Shown here: one piece after another, positions 46,967 through 55,590 of the stretch
Position numbering within the stretch: position 1 is the stretch's first letter
Layout: each line of letters begins with the position of its first letter
Assembly: GCA_900312665.1 (NCBI GenBank)
Contig: ONZQ02000019.1
Location: 124,001 to 188,000 of the forward strand
DNA: 64,000 nucleotides
From: Cephalotrichum gorgonifer
Lineage: Eukaryota; Ascomycota; Sordariomycetes; Microascales; Microascaceae
Direction of reading: 5' to 3'
The notes under the pieces: model-generated
Databases searched by the model: none
What the model was told of the DNA's origin: nothing
Seen by the model: only the letters and a program-made list of their open reading frames with translations
Program-made: the position numbers and the translations under genes

Positions 46967-48661
46967 TTAAAACCTGCGAGCAGGCGTGCGCGCTTCAAAG
47001 AGTTGATCAAGCTGCTGGAACGACTTTCCCTTAGTCTCCGGGATCATAAAAAACGCGACAACAGCGAAGCAAACACTCGGCGCAAAGAACACTAACCCCA
47101 CCTTGGGCCCTAAGTTTGCGTTCTCAGCATTCACAAGGTATGGGATCGCAATCGACCAGCCCATATTGATAAGTGAATTCGCCATAGCCGCGACCCCGAC
47201 GGTCTTGGGCCGTAGTCTAGGCGTCGCCATCTCTCCCGCGATCACCCAGCCCACGGCTCCAACAGAGAGGTACCAGAAGAAGGCCCAGATAATACAGAGA
47301 GCCGAAACACCTGTCATGACCGCACTCGTAGGCTCGATAAATCCAAGAATGCCGATGCAAAGCAGGCAGGGTAGGATGCTGGACGAGCCAAAGATGTATT
47401 GGGGCCGTCGTCCCACGACCTCAATGAGGGCGACCGCACAAAGGGTAGCCAGGGTTGAGACGGCCGTACTGATGACGGTAATGACGAAGGGCCTATCGAC
47501 ACCCGACAGGGATAGAAAATAGGGCAGGTACGTCCCGCAGAGTGAGAAGCCGAGGAAGTGCTGCATGGCCATTGGCAGACACGCGATTAAAGTCCTCCTA
47601 AGGTTTGGACCCTGGAACAGCTCCAGGTAGGACGCTTGCTTTGTAGCTTTTCCCTGCAGTGGACGTGATAGGCTCTCTGAAACATCGGCGAGGTCTTCGT
47701 CTACGTTGTATCCCGGCTCGTTCTTGCGGAGTCTCAGGAGGCTCGCCCTCGCCGCATCCATTCTAGATCGCGAAACGAGATAGTACGGCGACTCCGGGAC
47801 GAGGCATATGAAGACCGTCAGCGTCAGCGCGCCCAGCGGAATCTGGGAAACGATAGCGCCCTTCCAGGACCAGGCGCCCTCGACCCCTGAGGTGCCCTCC
47901 AACACGCCGGAACCGATGAATGAGCCAAGGACTATCCAGAAGTTGAAAAGGGCGAGGAGGAAGCCGCGGAGGTGACGGGGGGCGAGCTCGGAGACGTAGG
48001 CAGGGATCGTTCCCTGCATGAGACCCATTGCGCCGCCGAAGAGGACCTTTGCGATTATGAAGATTTTCCAGCTGGGGGCTACAAGCTCGATGATGGCACC
48101 GGCAAAGGTGCAGCTGTGACGACGTATGTCAGTCATACTAGAGAGACTTTACGGGAGTAGGACCAACTCACAAGACGATGCAAATAAAGACAGGTCTGCG
48201 GCCAAATGTATCGTTCAAGGCCCCGGAGGTGACGGCAGCGGCCATGGCACACACGTACTGTATCACGGTCCAGTACAATTGTGTCGAGGCAGGGAGGGTC
48301 CAAGTCTCGGACTCGGAGTGATAAACGCCAAACTGCTGGACAAACTCGACATTCGCGATAATGGAGCCAATCATGGTCATGTCGTAGCCGACGAGGACGG
48401 CACCCATGGAACAAGCAAGGCCTATAGAGACTAGAATTAGTAAATTGAGCGAAGGAGGGATGAAGGTAGAGGTTAAGCACAAATCTGGGATCCCTTACAT
48501 GCGGCTGCGGCTCGTTTAGAGACCCAGAGTTGTTGTAACTGCTCCTTCCACGCCAATTGCGCCATCTCGGTCGAAGCTTTTTCCTTCTCATTGGCCTCGA
48601 TACTGAGATACGGATCTCGTTCGAGCTCTTGGGCAATATTATCCGACTTGATTGTCGACAT
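46967..48661 (-). CDS. MFS sugar-type transporter
   Basis: Three exons (48661-48499, 48430-48172, 48113-46967), in phase, 522 aa with about 12 transmembrane helices. Sugar-transporter signatures are present: GALNDTFGRRPVF in the first loop, GGAMGLMQGTIPAYVSELAP, LVPESPYYLVSR between halves, a second RRP loop (EVVGRRPQYIFG) and the C-terminal PETKGKSFQQLDQLF. It resembles fungal hexose, maltose or quinate permeases. With an intracellular GH3 glucosidase nearby, import of a glycoside is an attractive but unproven role. It is transcribed divergently from the broken Gfo/Idh gene, with two palindromes between them. Confidence 0.92.
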
Positions 48662-48954
48662 TTTGGCGGAGTGGATGGAGGTTAACGCTGAGGAGTTCTT
48701 GACCTGTGCCTTTTTGACCTACTTGTTTCGGGAATATGGATTGTGGGATTAGAGAAGGGGCGCGAACAGCCGTATCTTAATACTTCGACCTTTCTTGCTT
48801 CAACCCCTGGAGCCAGGTCACGCCTGTCGCTGTAAGATGATATCTTATCTCGCCAAATAAAGCTAAGGGACATGGTTTCCCCAGAATCATTTACCCCACA
48901 CGAAATGGCTCCCCGGAGTTCCAGGATGGGTATGTTGTTGAGATGGGTAAGACG

Positions 48955-48970
48955 AGGAATTTAGATTCCG
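48955..48970. promoter_or_regulatory. CGG-N10-CCG-type palindrome, site D1
   Basis: AGGAATTTAGATTCCG, 294 bp upstream of the sugar-MFS start and about 140 bp upstream of the Gfo/Idh reading frame. Confidence 0.7.
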
Positions 48971-48978
48971 GGCTTGGC

Positions 48979-48994
48979 CGGAACGGAAATTCCG
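48979..48994. promoter_or_regulatory. CGG-N10-CCG palindrome, site D2
   Basis: CGGAACGGAAATTCCG, lying 8 bp from site D1 so that the pair could bind two dimers. Confidence 0.65.
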
Positions 48995-49107
48995 CCACCC
49001 CTAACTGTCGCTCCACCCTATTATTGTCCCCCTTGGACTAGTATGCCACCTTATCAGGACCAACGCATTCTAGACCCACCTCCGCAATGAATTATTAGCT
49101 GCGTCTT

Positions 49108-50220
49108 GTGTGTGACTTACTGTTGAAATTCCGGCCGAGAAACCCCACCGTGTCCGAAAGAAGAGAGTTGCGTTGGGGCATTATCGCCACCAGCCAAATA
49201 TCATCTTATTTTGTCCAAGACCTCATACTCGAACGGCCCGATGCTATCACCAACCATATCATCCAAGCCATCGGTTCATCGTCGCTACAGAAGGGCCAGG
49301 ACTTCATCAAAAAGTTCCTACCAGGCAAAGACCCCTCTGTCTATGGCAGCTATGCGGCATGCTATAACGATCCCGATGTCGATATTGTCTACATCGGCAC
49401 TCCACACGCCTTCCACAAGCAGAATTGTCTTGACGCCATCGCCGCAGGCAAACACGTCCTATGCGAGAAAGCATTTGCAATCACGGCACGAGAAGCTCGC
49501 GAGATTCTCGATGCCGCCCGTGTAAGGAATATGTTTGTTATGGAGGCGATGTGGACTCGCCACTTTCCACTCGTGAAGGCATTGCAACGCATCTTGCATG
49601 AGGAGAAGCTCCGGGGAGATATTAAGCGCGTATTCTGCGACTCTGGAATGAAGATGGACATTTCGTCTCTCGGACAAGAGTCACGCTTGAAGAACCCCGC
49701 TCTCGGCGCCGGTAGCTTGCTCGACGTCGGCATCTACAGCTAGACCAAGGCATCGGGGATAAGACACAGAAGTCGAGAGTTTCAGCAACGCAGACCTTGG
49801 CCGACGGCGTTGATATCGCGACGTCCGCAATTCTGCTCTATCCCGATGGGAAACAGGGCATTGTCACTTCGTCAAATTGTGTCAAGACGGACGCGGGCTT
49901 CTGTCGAGTCGAAGGCTCAGACGGACGTGTGGTTGTCGAGGGGGAGGGATCCTCTGTTCCTTCCTCCTTACGATTTACTCCGAAAGGGCGAAGGGTGATG
50001 GGTGGGCAGATTCTCACAAATCGGGGCTCAGGGAGAAGAGGGTTGACTTTGAGCACCCGGAATTGGGCTTCATCTGGGAGGCAGACGCTGCTGCGGCGAC
50101 TATAGCTACCGGGAGATGGAGAGCGATGTTATGCCTTGGTCTGAAAATATGCGGGTCATGGAGCTCATGGACGAAATCCGGCGACAGGGCGGCGCCAAAT
50201 TTCCACGGGAGGATAGTTGA
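49108..50220 (+). pseudogene. Gfo/Idh/MocA-family oxidoreductase, disrupted
   Basis: The N-terminal part reads LRWGIIATSQISSYFVQDL, YGSYAACYNDPDVDIVYIGT and the catalytic-type motif GKHVLCEKAFAITAREA, then FVMEAMWTRHFPLV, as in fungal dihydrodiol- or xylose-dehydrogenase-like Gfo/Idh enzymes. At GAGSLLDVGIYS a TAG (49741-49743) ends the frame. The homologous continuation resumes in another frame without the expected LTWG-type segment, so bases are missing. A second one-base frame change lies near 49970 (before IYSERAKG) and a third near 50115 (before SDVMPWSENMRVMELMDEI). The tail then runs to TGA at 50218-50220. No good ATG opens the first frame; the start given is simply where the open frame begins. 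Three independent lesions make a pseudogene likely, but base errors in the sequence cannot be excluded. Confidence 0.78.
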
Positions 50221-50704
50221 ATAACCATCTCAAAGATGCAAATGCTTGCAAGCGACTCATTTCTTCATTATTCTAAAGTAATAGTAAGGGGATACAAGAC
50301 AAATGATTCCGGGCATGACGATTATTTCGGTGTCAGTGCGGACACTCAGCCGGAAGATTTCGAGTGAGCCATAAATGTCCGTAGATCCAGCAAGAAAGGA
50401 TCCCATTGAACTTGTTTCTAAAGCTCCTGCTCTAGTCTCAAAGCCAAGGCCTGTTTTGGTGGCGTCGCGACAATGTCGCAGCAGTAGCCGGGACGTGTAT
50501 ATATGATGCCCAAGCACAAGGGTGATGAAGACTATGTAGCATATAAGTGCAGGCACTCGTAAGTGTATAGCTGGAATACACATAACGACTCTCTAAAGAC
50601 CATACCTATCTCGGCATCCTCGAACAGGTGCTCTGCCCGTCTCTGGTGATAGTGCCTAGTGCCTTTTTGACTAGGCTGAGTTGAGTTCGTCCGTCGAGGA
50701 CGGA

Positions 50705-50855
50705 CGAGTGGTGTCCACAGGTCAACTGAGGGAGCCCCACATAGCTCATCTGAGGTTGGCTCCGCTAAACCTGTGACAGGGGGCGACCCTCATATGAGCC
50801 GGGATTTACCCTCGCATGAGGTATGTGGGGCTCCCACAGTTGACGTGTGCACTCG
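50705..50855. mobile_element. MITE-like 151-bp inverted repeat
   Basis: The two ends are inverted copies. The left arm from GTCAACTGAGGGAGCCCC (starting 50721) and the right arm ending CTCCCACAGTTGAC (50843) match over 23 bases with one mismatch. Weaker pairing extends outward to CGAGTG/CACTCG and inward through a CTCAT-GAGG block. There is no coding capacity. The size and structure fit a miniature inverted-repeat element or the remnant of a DNA transposon. I see no convincing target-site duplication. It sits about 50 bp upstream of palindrome site E. Confidence 0.6.
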
Positions 50856-50901
50856 CTCCAAGGACACACTAGCGGGGGACCAGCACCTCAGAGAGTGGGG
50901 G

Positions 50902-50917
50902 AGGAATTTCAATTCCA
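50902..50917. promoter_or_regulatory. GGAAT-N4-ATTCC palindrome, site E
   Basis: AGGAATTTCAATTCCA: the GGAAT/ATTCC arms are intact but both outer CGG/CCG positions are altered. It is 166 bp upstream of the HSL-type hydrolase. Confidence 0.6.
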
Positions 50918-51082
50918 CCAACTTCCCGTGGGCGAGGAAAACATAACCGAAACAACCCTCAAGTAGAGCCACAAATACAAGTTGCGAGTATACTAGATTG
51001 AACTCGTCTTCGAACTCTGTACTTTTCTTTTCGTTAGCTAGAGGCAATCTCGAAAACAATACTAGGAAACAGTACATACGAC

Positions 51083-52380
51083 ATGGCTTCCAACTGGACC
51101 CCGTTCAAAGAATCCGCCATCACAGACGGCGCGCGCAAGGTCTGCGACGAGATGCGAGCGAACGACGAAGCAACGAAGGATCTATTTGTACGTGCCGCAT
51201 CGGCCAGAACAGACCACAATCTCCTCCATAGTGCAGTGTGATTGATGACCACAGGACGACGTGGAGAAGCTGCGCGCCATCACTCCAGGCCCTACTCTGC
51301 CATGCGAATACTTCGATGTTCAATCCAGAGATCCCGAGCGTATGATCAACTGCTGCATAGTCCGACCTAGCAATGGAGAGCTCACCCAGGGAATTTATCT
51401 GCACTTCCATGGGGGAGGTCTCTCAATAGGCACCCACGACATGTAAGCTCCGCCTCTCTCCCACTTCCCTCCCGTAACCGGACTTTTCCCCCAAGATCTT
51501 CGAGTTGTTGCCTGTAACAGTGCGGTCCCCTCGTTTCCCCAGCTTACTCGGGTGTCCCCAGGAACATCGCATACCTGCAGCGGCTCGCCGACGCATCCGG
51601 CTGCACGGCAATCTCTGTAGGCTACCGCCTAGGCCCAGAATTCCCGTTCCCAGCGCCCCTACAGGATTGCTTTGATGTAGCAGACTACATCATCGACAGT
51701 TGCCCGACATCCCTCGGCGGCCGGCTACACTTCATCGGGGGCGAGGTAAACATTGTTCCCCGGCCCTGCAACCCCTAGGAAAGGCATACAACCTGCTAAC
51801 ACAGTATGTTTGCTTTTGATAGTTAGCCGGTGGCTACCTCACAATGCAGGTCTATCTACACATCGCAGGCACCAGGCCCCAATGCGACACTATAAAGGGC
51901 CTCCTGCTGTCGTACGGGCTATACAGCTGGTCCTACCTACCATCAGTCTACACCCTTCGAGACCCCGTGTGCCTCGACCTTTATAAGATGGATAAATTCC
52001 GCGAGCGCGCCTTCGGCATGGTGGAGTGGAGTCGTCTACCCTCCATATGCGAAGCCTTCGATCCAGAATTTGGCACCCTCGCGCACAAAGGCCCAGTCCA
52101 TGATCACCCGCTCAAGCACCCCGTAGCATCACCGCTTTACCGGAGTATCGACAGGATAGCGGCTCATATGCCCCCCGCTCTCTTCCTCTGCGGGACGGCA
52201 GACCCGCTGTATGAAGATACCATTTTGATGTCGGCGAGGTGGCAAATTGCCGGGGGAGATGCGGTTGTGGAATACGTGCCGGGAGCCCCGCACGCCTTCG
52301 TGGAGGTCCCAATTGAGACGAGTGACTGTTGCGCCGGAGGACATGATATTATTCGGCGGTTTATTCTCAGCGTAAAATAG
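51083..52380 (+). CDS. HSL-family alpha/beta hydrolase with altered nucleophile (Ser to Leu)
   Basis: Four exons (51083-51187, 51255-51442, 51562-51745, 51823-52380), in phase, 344 aa, normal for hormone-sensitive-lipase-type (alpha/beta hydrolase 3) esterases. The oxyanion-hole motif HGGG is present in YLHFHGGGLSIGT (about 87-90), then VGYRLGPEFPFPAPLQD. The nucleophile elbow, normally GD/ES-AGG, is created across intron 3 and reads GGE-Leu160-AGG because exon 4 begins TTA. The acid and base motifs GTADPLYED and PGAPHAF are intact. A TCA-to-TTA change would explain the Leu. The enzyme is therefore predicted inactive as a serine esterase although the frame is open. No alternative in-phase acceptor near 51823 restores Ser. 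Confidence 0.85.
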
Positions 52381-52569
52381 AACAAAGTATAGAACGGTCT
52401 CGTTACTACTCTGCGTTCGATGACTTGCTACTTATATTTGTCGTCCAATGACTTAGTGGGCGCCCGGGGACCAGCGCGCGATGTCAGGAATCTCTCCATG
52501 CTAAGCTAAGTATAGCCTCTCTGGGCTGCCAACCATATGTGCGACGGCCCCGTTGACGATCCATTGGGT
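52381..52569. other. convergent spacer
   Basis: Short spacer between the 3' ends of the hydrolase (+) and the NmrA-like pseudogene (-). Nothing recognised. Confidence 0.4.
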
Positions 52570-53828
52570 TCATTTTGCTGTTTGATAAGCGCCCTTGACC
52601 GCACCACCTAGTGCGGCCTTGACGTAGTCGTCAAACATGATGTATTCGAAGTCCAGGTATAGCTCCTTTCCATCCAGATAACCCAAGTAATCGGCATACT
52701 CAGGCGTGTTATCGCCGCGAATCCCCCAGGAATACAGAAGCTGCAGGGTTGTGAGGGTTCCAAGGGCGTGCAAGCTCGATGGATCAGCCTCCAATTCAGA
52801 CTTAGCCTCCCTGATACGGGGTCTAATCTCGTCTTCAGTAATCTATAATGAAAGAGCGTCAGCGCTGGGACCATATTTTTGGGGCTCATGTGTTTTACGA
52901 ATAAGAGGGAGGGATCGAGTGTGAAGAGAGATACGATGGTATTTACGCTCTAGCTTTTCACCACTGAGCTTTTCTACTAGGTCATAAACGTGATTGCGGG
53001 TGAGGACCTCGTTGTAGACATGCACCTTCTTGTTTAACGTGCGCGGATCTGCGATGATCTTGGCCACGTACCTGCCGACGTCCCTGATGTCGGCAACTGC
53101 ACTCGGAACATTCCCATCCCCGCCGATCAACTGCTCTAACTAACCCGAGGGCAGAGAGTCATCGAGTCGACCAGATGGAAGTCGTGGCAAGGTTAGCTGG
53201 TACCACCAGCCGGCGTCGATGTACGTATACGACAGACGAAGCTTCTGAATGTGGCTAAGAATATCTTCCTTCTAAGGTACCCGTGTTAGTACAGGTTGAA
53301 AAAGAAAACACCCACTGGAAGCTGGTGACACAAGTCTCTGTCAAAAGTGGCTAAGCTCTGTACCTTCTCGCGGAAATCAACAACCTCCCTCAGCGGGGTC
53401 ACGACCATAAAGGCGGACTGGACAAATCGCTTTACACCTGCGCGTTTCGCAGCGTCGGCCAGAGGTACCTCGTCCTGTAGGTTGCCGAAAAATATCGCAG
53501 ATAACTATGATGACATCGATCCCAGACAAAAGGTCTGTAAGTGTATCCTGCGGACCATTCAAGTCGGCGGGCACCACCTTGACACCACGGCGCCGAAGCT
53601 CTAAGTTGGCAGGCTTCTCGAGCGACTCAGGGCGAGCTAAGGCTGTGATTTCCTTTACACCTCAGGTTAAACAAGATCATTCTCGATGTACCTAGATACT
53701 AACTAGATGCGTAAAAGAAGGAGGAAAAAACTGACAAACTTGGTTTCGGCTGACTCGAGCAAGCCATTCACAATCGAACTACCGGTCTCAATGGTAGCGC
53801 CAACGATGGCAACTCTTATACACGCCAT
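52570..53828 (-). pseudogene. NmrA/isoflavone-reductase-like NAD(P)-binding protein, disrupted
   Basis: Exon 1 (53828-53736) encodes RVAIVGATIETGSSIVNGLL, a Rossmann start. Exon 2 (53652-53364) reads EITALARPESLEKPANLELR and VVPADLNGPQDTLTDLL. It then changes frame near 53500 before LQDEVPLADAAKRAGVKRF, consistent with loss of one base. Exon 3 (from 53271) has LSYTYIDAGWWYQLTLPRLP, then an in-frame TAG at 53142-53140 before GGDGNVPSAVADIRDVGRYV. The final exon ends YADYLGYLDGKELYLDFEYI. The last splice is ambiguous. The family comprises atypical SDR reductases of phenolic compounds and redox-sensing NmrA proteins. The two lesions argue for a pseudogene. A T34 tract lies 57 bp upstream of the ATG in transcription sense, and palindrome site F is shared with the adjoining OYE copy. 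Confidence 0.78.
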
Positions 53829-53883
53829 GAGAATATAGGGCATATAGGTCTTTCGTCAATGGGATAAACAGTTCGCTAAAGAC

Positions 53884-53884
<1 letters not shown>

Positions 53885-53918
<34 letters not shown>
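53885..53918 (+). repeat. A34 homopolymer
   Basis: An uninterrupted run of 34 A. It could be the scar of a retroposed poly(A) tail or a simple slippage tract; nothing recognisable adjoins it. Its length may vary with sequencing. Confidence 0.9.
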
Positions 53919-53920
<2 letters not shown>

Positions 53921-54121
53921 AGATTGGAAGCACCCTTTACAATATATCCGTTCTCTATTGAGGTCATGATGACGAGGACCGGAGTTGGTGAATAGAAAAA
54001 ACGACCCTGAACGAACGGGAATATACTAGAAGGAAAGATGGCGAACGCTAACGCAGGCTAAGAAACTCAGAATGTCGGGAATAGCTCAGCCAATGCGAAG
54101 GCGACCCATCCATTTGTCAGG

Positions 54122-54137
54122 CGGAATATGTATTCCG
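54122..54137. promoter_or_regulatory. CGG-N10-CCG palindrome, site F
   Basis: CGGAATATGTATTCCG, with perfect arms. It is 294 bp upstream of the NmrA-like start and 339 bp upstream of the second OYE start. Confidence 0.75.
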
Positions 54138-54475
54138 CGTTTGGCTGACAAACGAACTCGAGGACTGATTCTCCTGGACGAAAAGATCTTCAGGACGGGG
54201 TTCTAGTTCACGATGCTGCGATCGGCCCGACAAGGTTCCGTTATGCTCGCTGGTAAATGACACAGCCGAGCTCCCATCCCATTCTCCACGGCGCTTATAA
54301 ATGGAGTCACCGAACTTGCTCCGACCCCTCGGAGAAAAGTATTCGTAGCTATACCGCAATGTCTAGGAACTATATAATCTTTCCATTCATCTGAGCTTAA
54401 GAGAAGCCGGTGTACCATAATAAGCTCATCCCCTTTCGTGTTATCTTCCTTGTCAATCTCCGGTTTCCACGCCCA

Positions 54476-55590
54476 ATGATGTCGAACCGCCTCTTCGAGC
54501 CCTTGCAGGTCGGCCCTGTAATCGTGAATCATCGCATGGAGATGGCCCCCTTGACAAGATTCCGAGCCGATGACAACCATGTACCGCTTCCAATGGTAGC
54601 CGACTATTACGCTCAACGGGCATCAATGGCCGGCGGCCTCATCATCAGCGAGCCACATTTATCAGCAAAGCCGCCGGCGGCTACCCCAACGTCCCCGGGA
54701 TCTGGAATCAGGAGCAAATCACTGCATGGCGGAAAGTCACCGATGCCGTCCACGCCAAAGGCGGCTTCATATACTGTCGGCTTTGGGCCCTCGGTCGCGT
54801 GGTAATTCCCGAGGTCGCAGCCGCAGAAGTCATCGACATCGTCAGTTCCAGTCCCAGCGCCCTTGAGCTCGGTGCTCTAGCTCCAAGGGAGGCCACCAAG
54901 GACGAGATACAAAGCTGCGTACGGCAGTATGCCCAAGCCGCTCGAAATGCCGTGGAAGCCGGTTTTGATGGCGTGGAAATCCACGGTTCCGGAGGCTATC
55001 TGGTCGACCAGTTCACCCAGGATAACTGTAATCAACGTACAGACGAGTACGGGGGCAGTATTGAAAACCGCGCTCGTTTCATCCTTGAAGTTACCTGCGC
55101 CATGATGGACGCTATCGGCGCCAACCGAGTCGGTGTTAAGTTGTCGACGTGGTAAAGATACCAAGGGATGAGGATGGCCGATCCCGTCCCCCAATTTACC
55201 CATGTCATCCGGGCCCTGAAATCTCTCAGGCTTGGCTACCTGCACCTTATAGAGGCCCGTATCTGTGGAAACGTCGACAGCCACGACACGGACAGCCTCG
55301 ACTTCGCTATCGAAGCATGGGGCAACGCCGGTTCGATCATTCTTGCCGGGGGGGGGTACACGCCTACCTCAGCTAAGAAGGTTGTCGACGAGAAGCTGAA
55401 GGATAAAGACATTATGGTTGCATTCGGTCGACACTTCATCTCCGACCCGGACCTGCCACTTAGGGTCAAGGAGGGATTGGAATTGGAACCATATGACCGA
55501 AGCACCTTCTACACCGCTAAGTCGGTCGAAGGATACCTGGATTATCCGTTTTCGACGCAATTCGAATCCCAAGGGTTGAAGGGATTATAG
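54476..55590 (+). pseudogene. second Old Yellow Enzyme gene, disrupted
   Basis: Intronless OYE of about 370 codons, paralogous to the one at 21855-22970. It begins NRLFEPLQVGPVIVNHRMEM. A one-base frame change near 54670, just before AAGGYPNVPGIWNQEQ, breaks the frame. The second part includes GGFIYCRLWALGRVVIPEV and IHGSGGYLVDQF. An in-frame TAA at 55153-55155 follows KLSTW, after which the same frame continues RYQGMRMADPVPQFTHVI to FGRHFISDPDL and YDRSTFYT. The TAA fits a CAA-to-TAA change. The substrate-binding motif has Gly where the intact paralogue and family have Asn (HGSGGY against HGANGY), so the enzyme may already have diverged or lost function. Confidence 0.85.

Larger units (their letters stand above)
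48662..49107. promoter_or_regulatory. divergent sugar-MFS / Gfo-Idh promoter region
   Basis: 446 bp with two palindrome copies, 48955-48970 and 48979-48994, separated by only 8 bp. Confidence 0.6.
50221..51082. other. intergenic region with MITE-like repeat and hydrolase promoter
   Basis: About 0.86 kb holding the inverted repeat at 50705-50855 and palindrome site E. An open frame at 50257-50583 (-) has no recognisable motif and is not supported as a gene. Confidence 0.5.
53829..54475. promoter_or_regulatory. divergent NmrA-like / OYE2 promoter region
   Basis: About 0.65 kb between two divergent starts, containing the A34 tract and palindrome site F. Confidence 0.55.

Noticed and set aside
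50257..50583. 108-codon minus-strand open frame with a hydrophobic start
   Set aside because: No recognised motif; it lies between a pseudogene and a MITE-like repeat and is probably fortuitous.
53130..53150. A micro-intron removing the TAG in the NmrA-like gene
   Set aside because: The only GT-AG interval spanning it is about 14 nt, far too short.
54660..55160. Introns explaining the OYE2 frame change and TAA
   Set aside because: The paralogue is intronless, the homologous sequence is continuous on both sides, and no donor-acceptor pair fits.
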